From positions 12,776,501 to 12,840,500 of the forward strand of contig BSBM01000199.1 in the NCBI GenBank assembly GCA_027924585.1: a stretch of DNA of 64,000 nt, given 5' to 3'. The DNA comes from Larix kaempferi (Eukaryota > Streptophyta > Pinopsida > Pinales > Pinaceae). The notes under the pieces were generated by a model, which saw only the letters and a program-made list of their open reading frames with translations, did not search any database and was not told the origin of the DNA. Both the position numbers and the translations under genes were made by a program. This document shows positions 34,734-45,700 of this stretch, in pieces (position 1 is the stretch's first letter; the number at the start of each line of letters is the position of its first letter).

Positions 34734-34840
34734 AGGATATAATGCAGGGCAGACCTGCAAAAATTTTGAAAATTTTGGACATGTGTGAATTGTATATGCA
34801 TTCCTAAGTATTGTAACACCGAGGACGGTGTTATTCTAAC

Positions 34841-34850
34841 GGGAAGGGGA
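34841..34850 (+). other. Polypurine tract of chromovirus-like element
   Basis: GGGAAGGGGA one base before the LTR start TGTAATACCC. Confidence 0.75.
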
Positions 34851-34851
34851 T

Positions 34852-35006
34852 TGTAATACCCCCATTTTGACCCTTAGGATAAATTGGCTTTTAATGTAAA
34901 TATTGTATACATGTGATGTATGTTTTCCTAGCGTTGAGCTCAAGGCCAAGGCCTCACTAGTAGATGCTCATATTTTTAGTTAAAAAGGAAAGTATTAGAT
35001 ATTACA
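34852..35006 (+). repeat. 3' LTR of chromovirus-like element, internally deleted to 155 bp
   Basis: TGTAATACCC through GATATTA is nearly identical to 27239-27391, then ACA and directly the copia gag. The simplest reading is that about 1.25 kb was lost between GATATTA and the terminal ACA, leaving the two LTR ends in place. A short genuine LTR of 155 bp is the alternative. Confidence 0.6.
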
Positions 35007-35475
35007 AAGATGAGAAGGAAATCATTCAAAAATACTAAGAACCCTACCAATGAGGTATGACTCAAAAGTGAATATTGTGGAAGATAGAAATGATCTTGAA
35101 TTTCTGACAGTGGATGACCTACAAGGAAAGACAGACCATCAAGGAAGGAAGCAACATTTAAGGCCTCAAAAGAAACAAAGAAACAAAAACATGTATCAAA
35201 AGAAAATCATTCAGAAGAGTCAGATGAAGAAGAAGAAAACTTTATTAGGAAATTACAAAAGGGGTCATAAAAATACAAAGGGAAGTTAAAATGTAAATGC
35301 TTTAACTATGGAAAAGTTGGTCACTTTGCCTCAAAATGCCCTTATCCCAAAAAAGGAAGACAATGATGATTAAGATACCGATAAAAGGAAAGAGCACAAA
35401 AAGGGAAAAGCTCATTATAATAAAAAATATAGAAGAATAAGAAAACTTTCTACTCTAAGGAAGATAGCATCTCAT
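35007..35475 (+). pseudogene. Copia Gag C-terminal part with zinc knuckle
   Basis: Continues the Gag of 26772-27238: EKEIIQKILRTLPMRYDSKV (a one-base deletion near 35027), then NIVEDRNDLEFLTVDDLQG. A Lys-rich stretch leads to CFNYGKVGHFASKC near 35315, a CCHC knuckle with the second Cys changed to Tyr. Charged sequence follows, with frame breaks. The protease that should come next is absent. Confidence 0.8.
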
Positions 35476-36307
35476 CTGACCTAAATGAAGAGAAATGTTG
35501 TATGTGTCAAGTAGATGAGAGCTGGTTGTGGCATAGAACACTGGGACATATGAACTTTGACAATCTAATAAAATTGTGCAGAAAAGAAGTTGTAAGAGAC
35601 TTACCCAAAATTTCAAAACCTCCAAATATTGTTTGTAGGCACTGTCAACATGGGAAGCAGACAAAAGTTAGTTTCAAGACGAAGGAGTACTCCACCTCAA
35701 AACCACTAGAATTGACTCACATTGATCTATGTGGACCAACAAGGACTAAGAGTATACAAGGAGACTACTATTTCATGTTATTCATTGATGACTTCACAAG
35801 AATGACTTGGGTATTCTTTCTCAAAGAAAAATCTGAAGCATTTGAAAGGTTAAAAATCTTCAAACATATTGAAAATGAGATTTATCTAAAAATCAAAAAT
35901 CTAAGATCAGACAATGGAGGGGAATTCACCTCAAATGAATTCAATGCTTTCTGTGAGGCTAATGGGATCAAAAGACATTTTTTATCTCCAAGGACTCCTC
36001 AACAAAATGGTGTTGTGGAAAGTAAAAACAAAACTATTCAAGAGGCAGCCAGAACTTTGTTAAATGAAGCCAAAATTTCATACATATATTGGAGAGAAGC
36101 ATTATACACAGATGTATATGTACTAAACAGAGCAAAAATAAGAGTCAACCATAACAAAACACCATATGAATTATGGTTTGGCAGGCCAGCCTCCGTTAAC
36201 CATTTCAAAGTATTTGGAGGCAAGTGTTATATAACAAGAGATGATAATGCTCTAGGAAAATTCAACTCCAGATCTGATGAAGGAATATTCCTTGGTTACT
36301 GTAGCAA
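35476..36307 (+). pseudogene. Copia integrase, truncated at its end
   Basis: Open from QVDESWLWHRTLGHMNFDNL (pre-integrase zinc arm), CRHCQHGKQ, THIDLCGPTRTKS (Asp), LRSDNGGEFTSNEF (Asp) to TPQQNGVVESKNKT (Glu), so the catalytic triad is intact. It ends at IFLGYCSKG near 36307, where the minus-strand LTR begins; no RT follows. Gag is joined to the pre-integrase region without a protease, about 20 residues of acidic sequence marking the join. It belongs with the LTR and gag at 26262-27238. Confidence 0.88.
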
Positions 36308-36309
36308 GG

Positions 36310-37091
36310 GTTTTCACCCTAGCTTGTGCAAATGGGCACCTACTAACTTTGTAGTAGCAGCTTCAATAAAACAGTAAAAAGCTAATGAAAACAGTAAAAA
36401 CTAATCTAACATGTGCATAATAAACTTACAGTAAACAGTAAAAAATTCAGATCTTCCATGTAAAACAAATTTTATTCATAAAAAATAGATTTACATATGA
36501 AAGGTTACCTCAATGGTGAGGTTGGATGAGCTTGAGCAGCCGAAGGGACAAGTTGCTCCAGTGCTCCAATGGTTCCTTCTCTTCTCCAAATGCAATGGGG
36601 ATTGGCCAAAATGGCTCACTCTAATGGTGAATCTAAGCACAAATGGAGGGCTTAGGTTCTCAAGAATGAATTTGGCAACATAAGGATAGGCAAGAATGTG
36701 GATGAATAATGGGGAGCCTCTATCACCTTTTGATAGCTTTTGGGTGATGGAGAATACAACCATGGTTTAGGGTAACCAATGGTATTGGTAAAATGGTTTA
36801 GGGTTTCTTTTCCTCTTTTTCCCTCTTTTTCCTTCTTTTTTCCTTTTTTGAATATATTTTTGAATTTTATCCCCTTTTAATTGATTTTTGGGAATTTTGG
36901 ACCCCTTTGGAGGGTTTTTGGTATTTTTTGAGGAAACTTAATTGTTTTGAGGAGGAAAAGATGGATTTTGGCCTTTTTGGTGACCATTTGAGAGTTTTTT
37001 GAGGTTTTAGAGGCTAAAATGGTAGGAAAAGTGGACAAATGGATCATGTGACTAGGGAGATGAGCTAGTGAGCATTTTTTGGGTGTCAACA
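36310..37091 (-). repeat. LTR of a minus-strand gypsy-type element (outer end approximate)
   Basis: The inner end reads GGGTGTCAACA (element strand TGTTGACACCC) and is followed by a polypurine tract. It cuts the copia integrase at about 36308. There is a pyrimidine-rich stretch at 36801-36860 (CTCTTTTTCC units) and a GGTTTTTTGAGG-like T/G stretch to 37010. The TG/CA outer end is not certain. Confidence 0.55.
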
Positions 37092-37102
37092 GATTTCCCC
37101 CT
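37092..37102 (-). other. Polypurine tract of minus-strand element
   Basis: Plus GATTTCCCCCT is AGGGGGAAATC on the element strand, directly before TGTTGACACC. The following TGATGTGTGAGG and GAGCTCATC recur near 13790 beside the other LTR of this type. Confidence 0.65.
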
Positions 37103-38985
37103 GATGTGTGAGGGCAGGAGCTCATCATATGGTCGTTAGACATCATAGTTTCTTTGTCTTTTTCCTGGGGTTTGGAGGAGAGAAGAGACTGATTGGAGAC
37201 TGGAACGATGGTACCATACAAACTGCAAAAACTGAAAATACATGGCCTCAATAGTGAATGAGGAATAATCTCAATATATGGACGAGGCGGACATACCCAT
37301 GCTCGTATCAAGACATATAAATAACAATGAGGCCCAAAAAACGGGACCTAAACAATACATGGATTACTGGTGTGTACATCATAATGGTCCAGAGGGGACA
37401 CAAAGCTGGGACATACTGATGTTCAATACCATCACTGATCTGAAGAACTAATACATTGGAAAAAAGCAACAGTCATTATGAATGTTGTGTCAGAAGGACT
37501 GATGAACTGTTGGATCTGAAGGTGTCCAACAACTGGATGGATTCAATAACTGTGAGTCGGAATCTCAGGGGTACACTGAACTGTATCTGAATTGTTTACT
37601 CGAAGAAGTATCCAACTGGGGTACTTCCAAATATTGTCACCAAGCGCAGCCCGGATTTCCACAGGAACATATAACTCGTTGTTCCTAAAGAAGACTCACC
37701 AATGTGCTAGAGTCAGGTGACATCCGGGGTCTTAAACTAATAACTGAAAGGACCGATATCCTGTACGAATCTCAACGATGCAATCAAGGTGTTGATGTCA
37801 AGCATGTGGGAAACAATCATTTGGAGAGACACTAAGGACTCCTTTCAAAATGATCAGTAGGCACTCACCACTGATGGTGATGAGTCCAAGGCACAGGGAA
37901 CTCTAGGTCTATCCTTTGTAATAGACTAGTTGGCGTCAACAGAGGGAGACCTGCAACTACCAAGGCAATGATGTGTCCTTGATAGAAGCGCGAGGTGTAC
38001 AACCAAAGTGTGATAGTGTTGATCGTGGGACTAACATACTGTGGGGATGGGAAAATAACTAGGGTCGTAGAGTGGGGGGGACTCAAACTTCCTTTGTTCA
38101 GAGCATGATGACATGGATGACCTGGCAGCATATGAAACTAACTTTAGGTACAGGGACCATAGCTTAAGGGATCAAGGGTAAGTATTGCAATGGGAGAGAC
38201 TCAGGGGGACAAACTGATGTATGGTATCAAGAAATTCTCAAGGTGACATATCGCAGAATACTTTGAACAAAGGCGACCAAATTGGGGAAGCTGCCATAAT
38301 AGTGTGATTATATATGCTTTTCTATGGCGCTAAGAGGCACCATTGGGGCCTTGTTTATGGTTTTAAGGAGCTCAAAGAAAAGATAAAAAGTGTGCTCAAC
38401 AATGGTACTGTCGTGTGCATTTATATGAGCCCAGGACAGTTCATGCTCATGGTTGCTTTCAATTTTAGAGAGTCTGAAAGAAGTAAGTAGACTGTACGTG
38501 GGTTTATTTTTTATGTGTTAGTCTTCAAGGCCCGAAAAAGCATAAAAGGATGCATTGAAGAACTCTTCTAGCCGATGTGACTAGAGTATTTCTTTTTCGT
38601 AATTAGTCTACAAGGTCCGGAAAATGGGTAAACTTATACCAGGTAAATGCCCTTTCAAATACTTTTAACCAGCATGAAAGGAAACAAGGTTGCTCGGCGA
38701 TCTTTTCATTGTTTTAGGAGTCAGAAAAGAGATTAACAGAAACTCCCTAAGTGCATTTTTCGTAAAGGAATTGCTTGGTCCGAAAAGGGATAAAATTATA
38801 CCAAACAAAAGTAATGGTGGGGCGAGGAGGGAGTGTTCAATAAAGGGGCAAGTATGGGGACCAAGAATAGGGGTAGGGGTGAACACTAAGGGGTCTCCTT
38901 GTGGGTTGATGAATGGTAGTAAAACAACGTCATAATTGTAGTATGGGTGGAGCAGAGGACTCATGTATAAGATGTGATGCATGAA
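37103..38985. other. Gene-free stretch inside a minus-strand element
   Basis: No coding sequence on either strand. Three loosely similar segments near 38330, 38520 and 38710 share TTTAGGAGTC, GAAAAG and GGTCCGAAAA, suggesting an old repeat of roughly 200-240 bp. By position, it is the untranslated 3' part of the element ending at the 36310-37091 LTR. Confidence 0.4.
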
Positions 38986-38989
38986 TTTG

Positions 38990-39800
38990 TAAAATCCGAC
39001 AACGGCCAATGTGGCACGCAAATCAAGGCGGCAAGGTGTGTGGACACAATGTCAAAAAAAAATTGGTGAAAGCGAGTAATGATATCAAGCATCATCATGA
39101 GCGTGGAATTCTAAATCCAGTGATATAAAAATCATCAAAACCGGACATTGGTCGATGTGGCACGCAAACCGAGGTGACGAGGAGCGTGTGAAAAAATGCC
39201 CGAAAAATATGGTCGTGAGAGCAATAAATGATCTTAAGCATCATCACAAGCGCGGAAAACTAAATCCGGCGATATAAAAATCATCAAAAAGGGACAACGG
39301 TCGATGTGGCACTCAAACCGAGGCAATGAGGGGCGCGCGAAAAAAATGCCCAAAAAATATGGTCGTGAGAGCGAGACATGATCTCAAGCATCATCATGAG
39401 TGCGGAAAATTGAATCCGATGATATAAAATTGTCAAAAACGGACAATGACCGATTTGGCACGCAAACCGAGGCAACAAGGGGCGTGTGAAAAATGCCCAA
39501 AAAATATGGTCGTGAGAGCGAGAAATTATCTCAAGCATCATCACGAGTGCGAAAAACTGAATCCGACAATATAAAAATCGCCAAAAACGGACAACAGCCG
39601 ATGTGGCACGCAAACTGAGGCAACAAGGGGCATGTGAAAAATGCCCAAAAAATATGGTCGTGAGAGCGAGAAATGATCCCAAGCATCATCACTAGCGCGG
39701 AAAACTGAATCCAGCGATATGAAAATCATCAAATACGGACAACAGCCGATGTGTCACGCAAACTGAGGTGACGAGGGGCGTGTAAAAAATGCCCGAAAAA
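38990..39800. repeat. Tandem array, 148-149 bp period, about 5.5 copies
   Basis: The string (C/T)CGATGTGGCACGCAAAC is seen at about 39003, 39151, 39300, 39449, 39597 and 39745, giving spacings of 148, 149, 149, 148 and 148. Each unit contains GGTCGTGAGAGCGA, AAGCATCATCA and GCGGAAAACTGAATCC. Units differ by a few substitutions and one-base indels. It ends about 130 bp upstream of a TATA box. Confidence 0.93.
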
Positions 39801-39931
39801 GGGGCCGGTGAAATCAAGAAACTGACTTGGCCACCGCGAAGTTCTTGATGCGTTGAATCCAATGGTATCGACGGTTTGGACAACGGACTTCGTATGACTC
39901 CGGAATGGTTGATTGAAAATGGGTCAAATGT

Positions 39932-39940
39932 CTATAAATA
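39932..39940 (+). promoter_or_regulatory. TATA box upstream of PMD-like gene
   Basis: CTATAAATA on the plus strand, about 135 bp before the putative splice donor at 40067 and just after the 148-bp array. The spacing would put a start near 39970. Confidence 0.5.
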
Positions 39941-39969
39941 ACAAGTGGACCCATAGTGACATGTGTCAT

Positions 39970-41911
39970 TTGCACTATTGAGTTTGACAGGAGATTTAAG
40001 TGAGCCAAAGTTGTTTCGTCATTTGTGGGAGAACCGACCCTTGGATTTTCATTCCGCGAGTTCCAGGTAACTCTATTAGCCCATAGCTTTCATTTTATTT
40101 AATTTCGGGGGAAAATTGGCTCCTCGGGGGCGGTGTATCGGTCACGTGGGGTGACCAATGGGGTATATTGCGGCTTCCAAGGCCTTTCGCGCGCTTCGGA
40201 TAGTGCCTATGGCTCCCATGGCCGCGATTGGGATCGCGACTGTGGCTCCCACAATCGTGATTGGGATCGCAACTGTGGCTTCCACAGTAGCGATCGGGAT
40301 CACAACTATGGATTTCACAGTCGCGATCGGGATCGCAGCTGTGGTTCTCACAATCGCAATCAGGATCGCAGTTGTGGCCTTCACAGTCGAGATCAGGAAC
40401 GCGACTATGGGCCCCACAACCGCGATCTAGATCGTTGCTGGGGGATAATGAGGGTTTTATGTGGTATGTTTCTAATGAAATTTCCTTGTGTGTTTGGCAG
40501 GATTCTCAGGAGGCCAAGGGCGCCTTGGAGGGAGCGTGAGATTCCATATGACCTGATGAGGATCATCCATCAGGATCATCGTGTTCAGGCTACTTTGGCA
40601 CTAGGTGGGCTGCTGAAGTTTGCACAGTTGCCTCTTATGCATTCAATATCTTTTTTGTTGAACAAGTTGATCGAGTTTTGGGACCCAAACATTGGAGCAT
40701 TCATGGTCCGTGGTGAGAGAGTAGATCTCACCTTATCAGATGTATATTTTTTGATTGGATTGCCCCGTTAGGGGATGATTGTGGATACTCAGGGGAGGAG
40801 GTGAGGGGATGTGGAGATAGAGGATTTTCGACAGAGGTATTGTGTTCCAGGTGCTTGTGTGCGTCGAAATGCACTGTTGGTCAGTGATTTGCGGGATTCG
40901 TCGACTCGAGCGGTTGCAGCATGCGTGTTGCGAGTATTGAGATCATTGGTTCCCAACCGTGTGTCAGGAGGGAAAATGCAGTTGATCGAGTGAGTACTAT
41001 CGGGGACTTATTATGCATGGGGGCAGTCCTTTCCTACGTTCAGCACGAGCTGAACAAGGTGAGGCGGATTGGAGGGGATTTCGGTTATGATTCCTTTTTG
41101 TGTTGTTTTTTCTTTGAGCAGGTGCCTTCGCTATGGCCCCGCGTTCCTGTCCGAGATGGCGAAGTGATGGAGTCGCGTATGGCACGGTGGGTGGAGATGA
41201 TGCCCCACGATGGTGGTGGGGATGTTGGAAAGTATTTTGCAGCAATGACTTTCAGGCAGTGGCTGCAGATGCCAGTTTTGATTGATGATTATCCGTATTG
41301 GGGGATGGACTATCGGAGGGACCCTGAGCTTCCGCGGCCTCCTGGACAAGCCTAGGGGCCTGACGGTACGTGAGTGTTTAGGTTTCTTATTAGCACATCA
41401 TATTGTATTTTTTGTTTGCCAGTTTATGATTATAGCTAGAGATGTTAGATGATGTTGACCTCTTTTTGTTGGTTGTTGCAGATGTGGGACCACATCCACC
41501 AAAGGGGTATCGGGCCCGGAGGGGTCATATGTGATTGCAGCCCCACCTGCCCCACCTGCTCAGGGAGACGCACGACGACGAGAGGACAATGTGGACCTAG
41601 AGACCTTACAGGTCGGTTTTGATCACTTATTGAGCGAGGTAGCAAATGAGGGTTGGCGGGAGTTAGACCCAGAGATATTGGATTTGTGTTATGATGCTCC
41701 ACGAGAGTGGAGATCGATCATGAGGTAGGTTGTTGTGTTGGCAGCAGAGAGGAGGGATTGGGACATGCTGGATGTTCCTGGGGATGATGAGGAGGATCTA
41801 GAGGAGGAGGAGCCAAAGGAGGAGGAGCTGGAGGAGGAGCAGGGAGAGGACGAGTCTGCAACAGAGGCAGGTGGTGATGAGGACATCGACCGAGTAGTGT
41901 ACTCTGACTAG
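39970..41911 (+). pseudogene. Plant mobile domain-like (PMD) gene with introns, decayed
   Basis: The core 40501-40771 reads YDLMRIIHQDHRVQATLALG, LKFAQLP, LNKLIEFWDPN and DLTLSDVYFLIGLPR, the helical block of plant mobile domain/aminotransferase-like proteins, found both in host genes (MAIN family) and in transposons. Candidate introns: 40067-40500 (CAG/GTAACT to TTTGGCAG), 41059-41121 (AAG/GTGAGG to TTGAGCAG) and 41366-41481 (ACG/GTACGTGAG to GTTGTTGCAG). In-frame stops: TAG 40769, TGA 40802, TAG 41353 and one at about 41726, most explicable by C-to-T change; a frame change occurs near 40990. The C-terminus is strongly acidic (EEDLEEEEPKEEELEEEQ) and ends VVYSD at 41911. It may be a transposon-carried gene; its strand is opposite to the flanking minus-strand element. 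Confidence 0.55.
40205..40440. repeat. 36-bp tandem repeat, six to seven copies, in putative intron 1
   Basis: Units contain CGCGATCGGGATCGCA and CTGTGGCT.CCACA. On the plus strand one frame gives 12-residue repeats of the type SHNRDWDRDCG; another plus frame and one minus frame are open too, giving Ala/Ile/Val-rich strings. The array lies between a good splice donor (40067) and acceptor (40500), but the frame also runs on into the PMD core, so it may be coding in an unspliced form. Confidence 0.85.
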
Positions 41912-42044
41912 ACTGTTCGTGATCTGCCCCCAAATGCTGATGAGCATATGGGGATATTTTTTGTAGATGTGTATGATGTACAGCTGATGTATTTTTGTAT
42001 ATTCGGTTGTTGAGGGCACTTTTGACTTTTATGACTATATGATA

Positions 42045-42093
42045 TATATTTATGCACATGGATGCATTTTCGATGATATAGTCATGTATGCAC
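42045..42093. repeat. Left part of a TGCACATGGATGCA minisatellite
   Basis: ATGCACATGGATGCA at 42051-42066 belongs with several similar units right of the copia insertion (48400-48515: TGCACATGGATGCAC, TGCACGTGGATGCA, ATGCACGTGGATGCAG). Copia copy B split this array. Confidence 0.65.
42089..42093. repeat. Left target site duplication TGCAC of copy B
   Basis: TGCAC precedes the LTR start TGTTCGGGTA (42094) and is repeated at 48400-48404 after the other LTR. Confidence 0.9.
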
Positions 42094-42618
42094 TGTTCGG
42101 GTACACCAAAGGACCAAAGGACCGAACACCAAGAGCAACCACTTCACACAAACAAATCACAGATCGATTACACAGGGTACTACCAAAGGACCGAACACCA
42201 AGAGCAACCACTTCACACAAACAGATCACAGATCAACACACCGATGTTTTGACGTGGTTTAAACCCTCTTGAGGGAAACACTCCACGGCCCCGGCCAAAT
42301 AGCTTCTACGGGACAATTTATTATGCAAAGAAAGAAAGTTACAAATGAGCTTCTCATAATCGATCAACTAAACAATGACCCTCCATGCTCTTTAAATAGA
42401 GATCATGGACCAATCGGGTGTTAAGCCACGGATCAAGGTTAGGTTTGATCTAAGAGAAGTTGAGCCGTCAGATCACTCTATGTCGGAAACATATCGTGAC
42501 CGTCAGATTAAGTATTTACAAATGCATACTAATGCATACTAAAGAAACACACTATCCCTAACGGATATATTACACAAGTTGATCTTAACTAACTCCTAAG
42601 TATCTAAATATCCTAACA
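42094..42618 (-). repeat. 3' LTR of copy B (525 bp, with 67-bp terminal duplication)
   Basis: TGTTCGGGTA...ATCCTAACA on the plus strand. Compared with the 5' LTR it has an extra 67 bp next to its outer end: the block ACCAAAGGACCGAACACC...CACAGATC occurs twice, so the last U5 segment is tandemly duplicated. Confidence 0.95.
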
Positions 42619-42629
42619 TCCCCCCTTAA
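42619..42629 (-). other. Polypurine tract of copy B
   Basis: Plus TCCCCCCTTAA is TTAAGGGGGGA on the element strand, directly before TGTTAGGATA. Same as in copy A. Confidence 0.85.
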
Positions 42630-42700
42630 GAACAACTTGGGATAGGATTGAAGGATTTACAAAAGTGACACTATTAGGAGAAGGAAGGAGGCATTAGAGC

Positions 42701-45700
42701 CTATCCCCCCTTAATGACAAGTTCCTGAACTCCTAACATAGATCGAAGTTTAGAAAACTTCGCTTTTGTAAGAGACTTGGTGAAGATGTCTGCAACTTGA
42801 TCATCTATAGGGAAAAAGAGCACTTCAAGAACACGATCATGAACAAGATTTCTGATGAAGTGCATATGTAGCTCAATGTGTTTGTTGCGTTGATGTAGAA
42901 CTGGATCTTTGGCAAGTTTGATGGCACTTTGATTGTCACACCAAAGTGGAGTAGGCTGCTGCTGCTCGAATCCAAACTCTGAAAGGATCTGTCGAAGCCA
43001 TAAAGCTTCCTGACTGGCATTAACTGCTGCTCGATATTCTGCCTCTGCTGAAGAAAGAGCAAGAGCTTGTTGTTTCTTACAAGCCCAAGTAATAGGTCCA
43101 GATCCCAAACTGAAAACATAACCTGCAGTAGACTTTCGATCATCAGGATCGCTGGCCCAATCTGAATCAGTGAAACCAACCAACAAAGGTTTCCCCCCTG
43201 TACTGTAATGAATCCCAAACTGAACTGTACCTCGAATATATCGAAGTATTCTTTTAGCTGCTTTCCAGTGACTTTCATGAGGTGTCTGCATATAACGGGC
43301 AACTCGACCAACGGCAAAGGAAAGGTCAGGACGGGAATGAGTCAAGTATAAAAGACTACCAACAAGCTGACGATACAAGGTGGCATCTACTTCAGGTGAA
43401 GTACAAGTGGCAGAAAGTTTGACTCTAGACTGGAAGGGAGAAGGGGCTGGTGTACAATCTTCCATGTGAAAGCGACGAAGAAGGTCACAAGCATACTTAG
43501 ACTGAGAAAGAAAGATTCCTTCTTTGGTTTGCAGAACTTGGAGACCAAGAAAATAATGCAAATGTCCTAAGTCTGACATTTCAAAAGTTTGTTTAAGACT
43601 GGATTTCACATGGGTTATAAGTTGAGGGTCACTACCAGTAAGAATAAGGTCATCAACATATAGAACAAGTATGATGAGATGGTTTCCTACTTTCTTGGTA
43701 TAGACATTGGGGTCAGAATGGCATCTAGAAAAACCAGTGTCAAGGAGAAAGTTATCCATTTTGGCATACCAAGCTCTAGGAGCTTACTTAAGGCCATATA
43801 AGGATTTCTTAAGGCGGCAGACAAGGCTAGAGTTATTCTGAACATAGCCAGGAGGTTGTTCCATGTAAATTTCCTCCTATAAATCACCATGTAAGAAGGC
43901 AGACTTGACATCCATTTGATGGACTTCCCAATTGTGTAAGGCTGCAAGGGAAAGAACAAGGCGGATGGAGTTCATTTTGGAGACGGGAGCAAAGGTTTCA
44001 TTGTAGTCAATCCCTTCAACTTTGGAAAAACCTTTGGCAACTAACCTTGCCTTAAGTCTTTCAACACTTCCATCTGATGCATACTTAGTTCTGTAGACCC
44101 ATTTACATCTGACAAGTTTTCTTCCTTTTGGAAGAGGTACAAGATCCCAAGTATCGTTCGCCATTAAGGAACGATATTCTTCATCCATGGCTGCATCCCA
44201 ATCTGGATTCCTTGAAGCTTCTGCAAAGGTTTCTGGATCATGATTCTTGGAAACTTGAGCCAAAAGAGAAGAGGCTCGCTGAAACTGAGAACGTGTTCGA
44301 CGTTGATCTCTAGGATCACCGGCAAGATCACCAGCTGCTTCACATGTTGAACGGACCCATCGAGAAAGCACTTGTGCTGGTGCAATTGGAGGAACATGAG
44401 CAGGCGGAGGTGGATTTTCATCCTCACTGTCATCATCAGAAACTGGAGTTGGAAACCTGTCAAGGAAGTTGGAAGAAGAAGAAGAAGAAGGCACAAACGC
44501 CGAATCAGGCTCGCAAGCCAAAGATGGCACACTCGCCGAGTTAGGCTCGCATGCCAAGATATTTTCATCAAATTTAACATCTCTTCTAATGATTATAGCA
44601 TGAGAATGTGGTTGAAGAAGTCTATAACCTTTTACATCTTCAGAATATCCAACAAATATGCACTTTTCACTTTTAGGCTGCAATGCTTTCCGTTTTTCAT
44701 CCGGAATGTGAGCCCATGCTTCACTACCAAACACACGAAAGTGACTTACATCAGGTTTAATTTTACTCCATGCTTCTTCCGGTGTTATACCTTGTAATGA
44801 TTTTGTGGGGGTGTGATTAACTATGCAATTTGCACAATTTATGGCTTCAGCCCAAAATTGAAGACTTAGTCCCTTAGATTGGATCATACAATTAGCCATT
44901 TCTTTTAAAGTGCGGTTCTTCCGCTCAGCTACACCATTTTGTTGTGGTGTATATGGAACTGTGTGCTGTTGTTGGATGCCTTGTTCAGTGCAGAAAGTAG
45001 TGAACTGTTTGTTAACATATTCTCCTCCATTGTCAGATCTTAACTTAATAATTTGATGACCAGATTGTTTTTCAACAAGGGCCTTGTAGGCCAAGAACAT
45101 GTTAAATACTTCGCTCTTAAGTTTTAGGAAATAAACCCAAGTGCGTCTGGTGTAATCATCAATGAAAGTTAAGAAATATTTGAAACCAGAAAAGGAAGCA
45201 GATAGAAGAGGACCACACAAGTCACTATGCACAAGCTCCAAGGGAACCGAGGCGTGCCAAGAGGCACGTTTGTCAAAACTGTCCCGATGATGTTTTCCGA
45301 GTACACAACCGGAGCAAACACCATCTCTGCAAGATACCATCGGAAGACCTGTCACCATATTTTCTTTACATAGTTGTTGCAATGAGCGATAATTTAAGTG
45401 ACCAAATCGCTCATGCCAAAGTTTGCTCAAGTTATCACTATGAGCAACAAAAACTGAAGGGAAAGGTGATGACCCAAAGTTGTTAAACTTGTACAACCTG
45501 GTAATATCATCAACAATTCTGGTAGCTAGAACCTGTTGAGGATCTTTAAAATCCTTGATTACAACTTGGTGAGGTGTAAAGGTCACAGTTTTACCTTCAT
45601 CAGAATGAGTGATCTGATAGACTAATAACAAATTGCAGGAAATTCTTGGAACACATAGTACATCACTAAAATGACCATTATCTACTAGAACTGTTCCAGC

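Larger units (their letters stand above)
27239..35006 (+). mobile_element. Chromovirus-like LTR element without pol (large derivative)
   Basis: The left LTR begins TGTAATACCCCC, like chromovirus LTRs (TGTAACACCC type), and ends GGGGACGTGACA at 28642, followed by a primer site. The right LTR starts with the same 150 bases at 34852 but is cut short. The 6.2-kb interior has a Gag C-terminus with zinc knuckle just upstream of a polypurine tract and no protease, RT or integrase. It therefore resembles a large retrotransposon derivative, mobilised in trans or deleted after insertion. It sits in copia gag with near-perfect target duplication. Confidence 0.75.

Noticed and set aside
38990-39800. CRISPR-like array
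   Set aside because: Units are contiguous with no spacers and the sequence is eukaryotic.
40142-40430. Ala/Ile/Val-rich frames on both strands
   Set aside because: They arise from the 36-bp repeat read in other frames; no membrane-protein context or homology.
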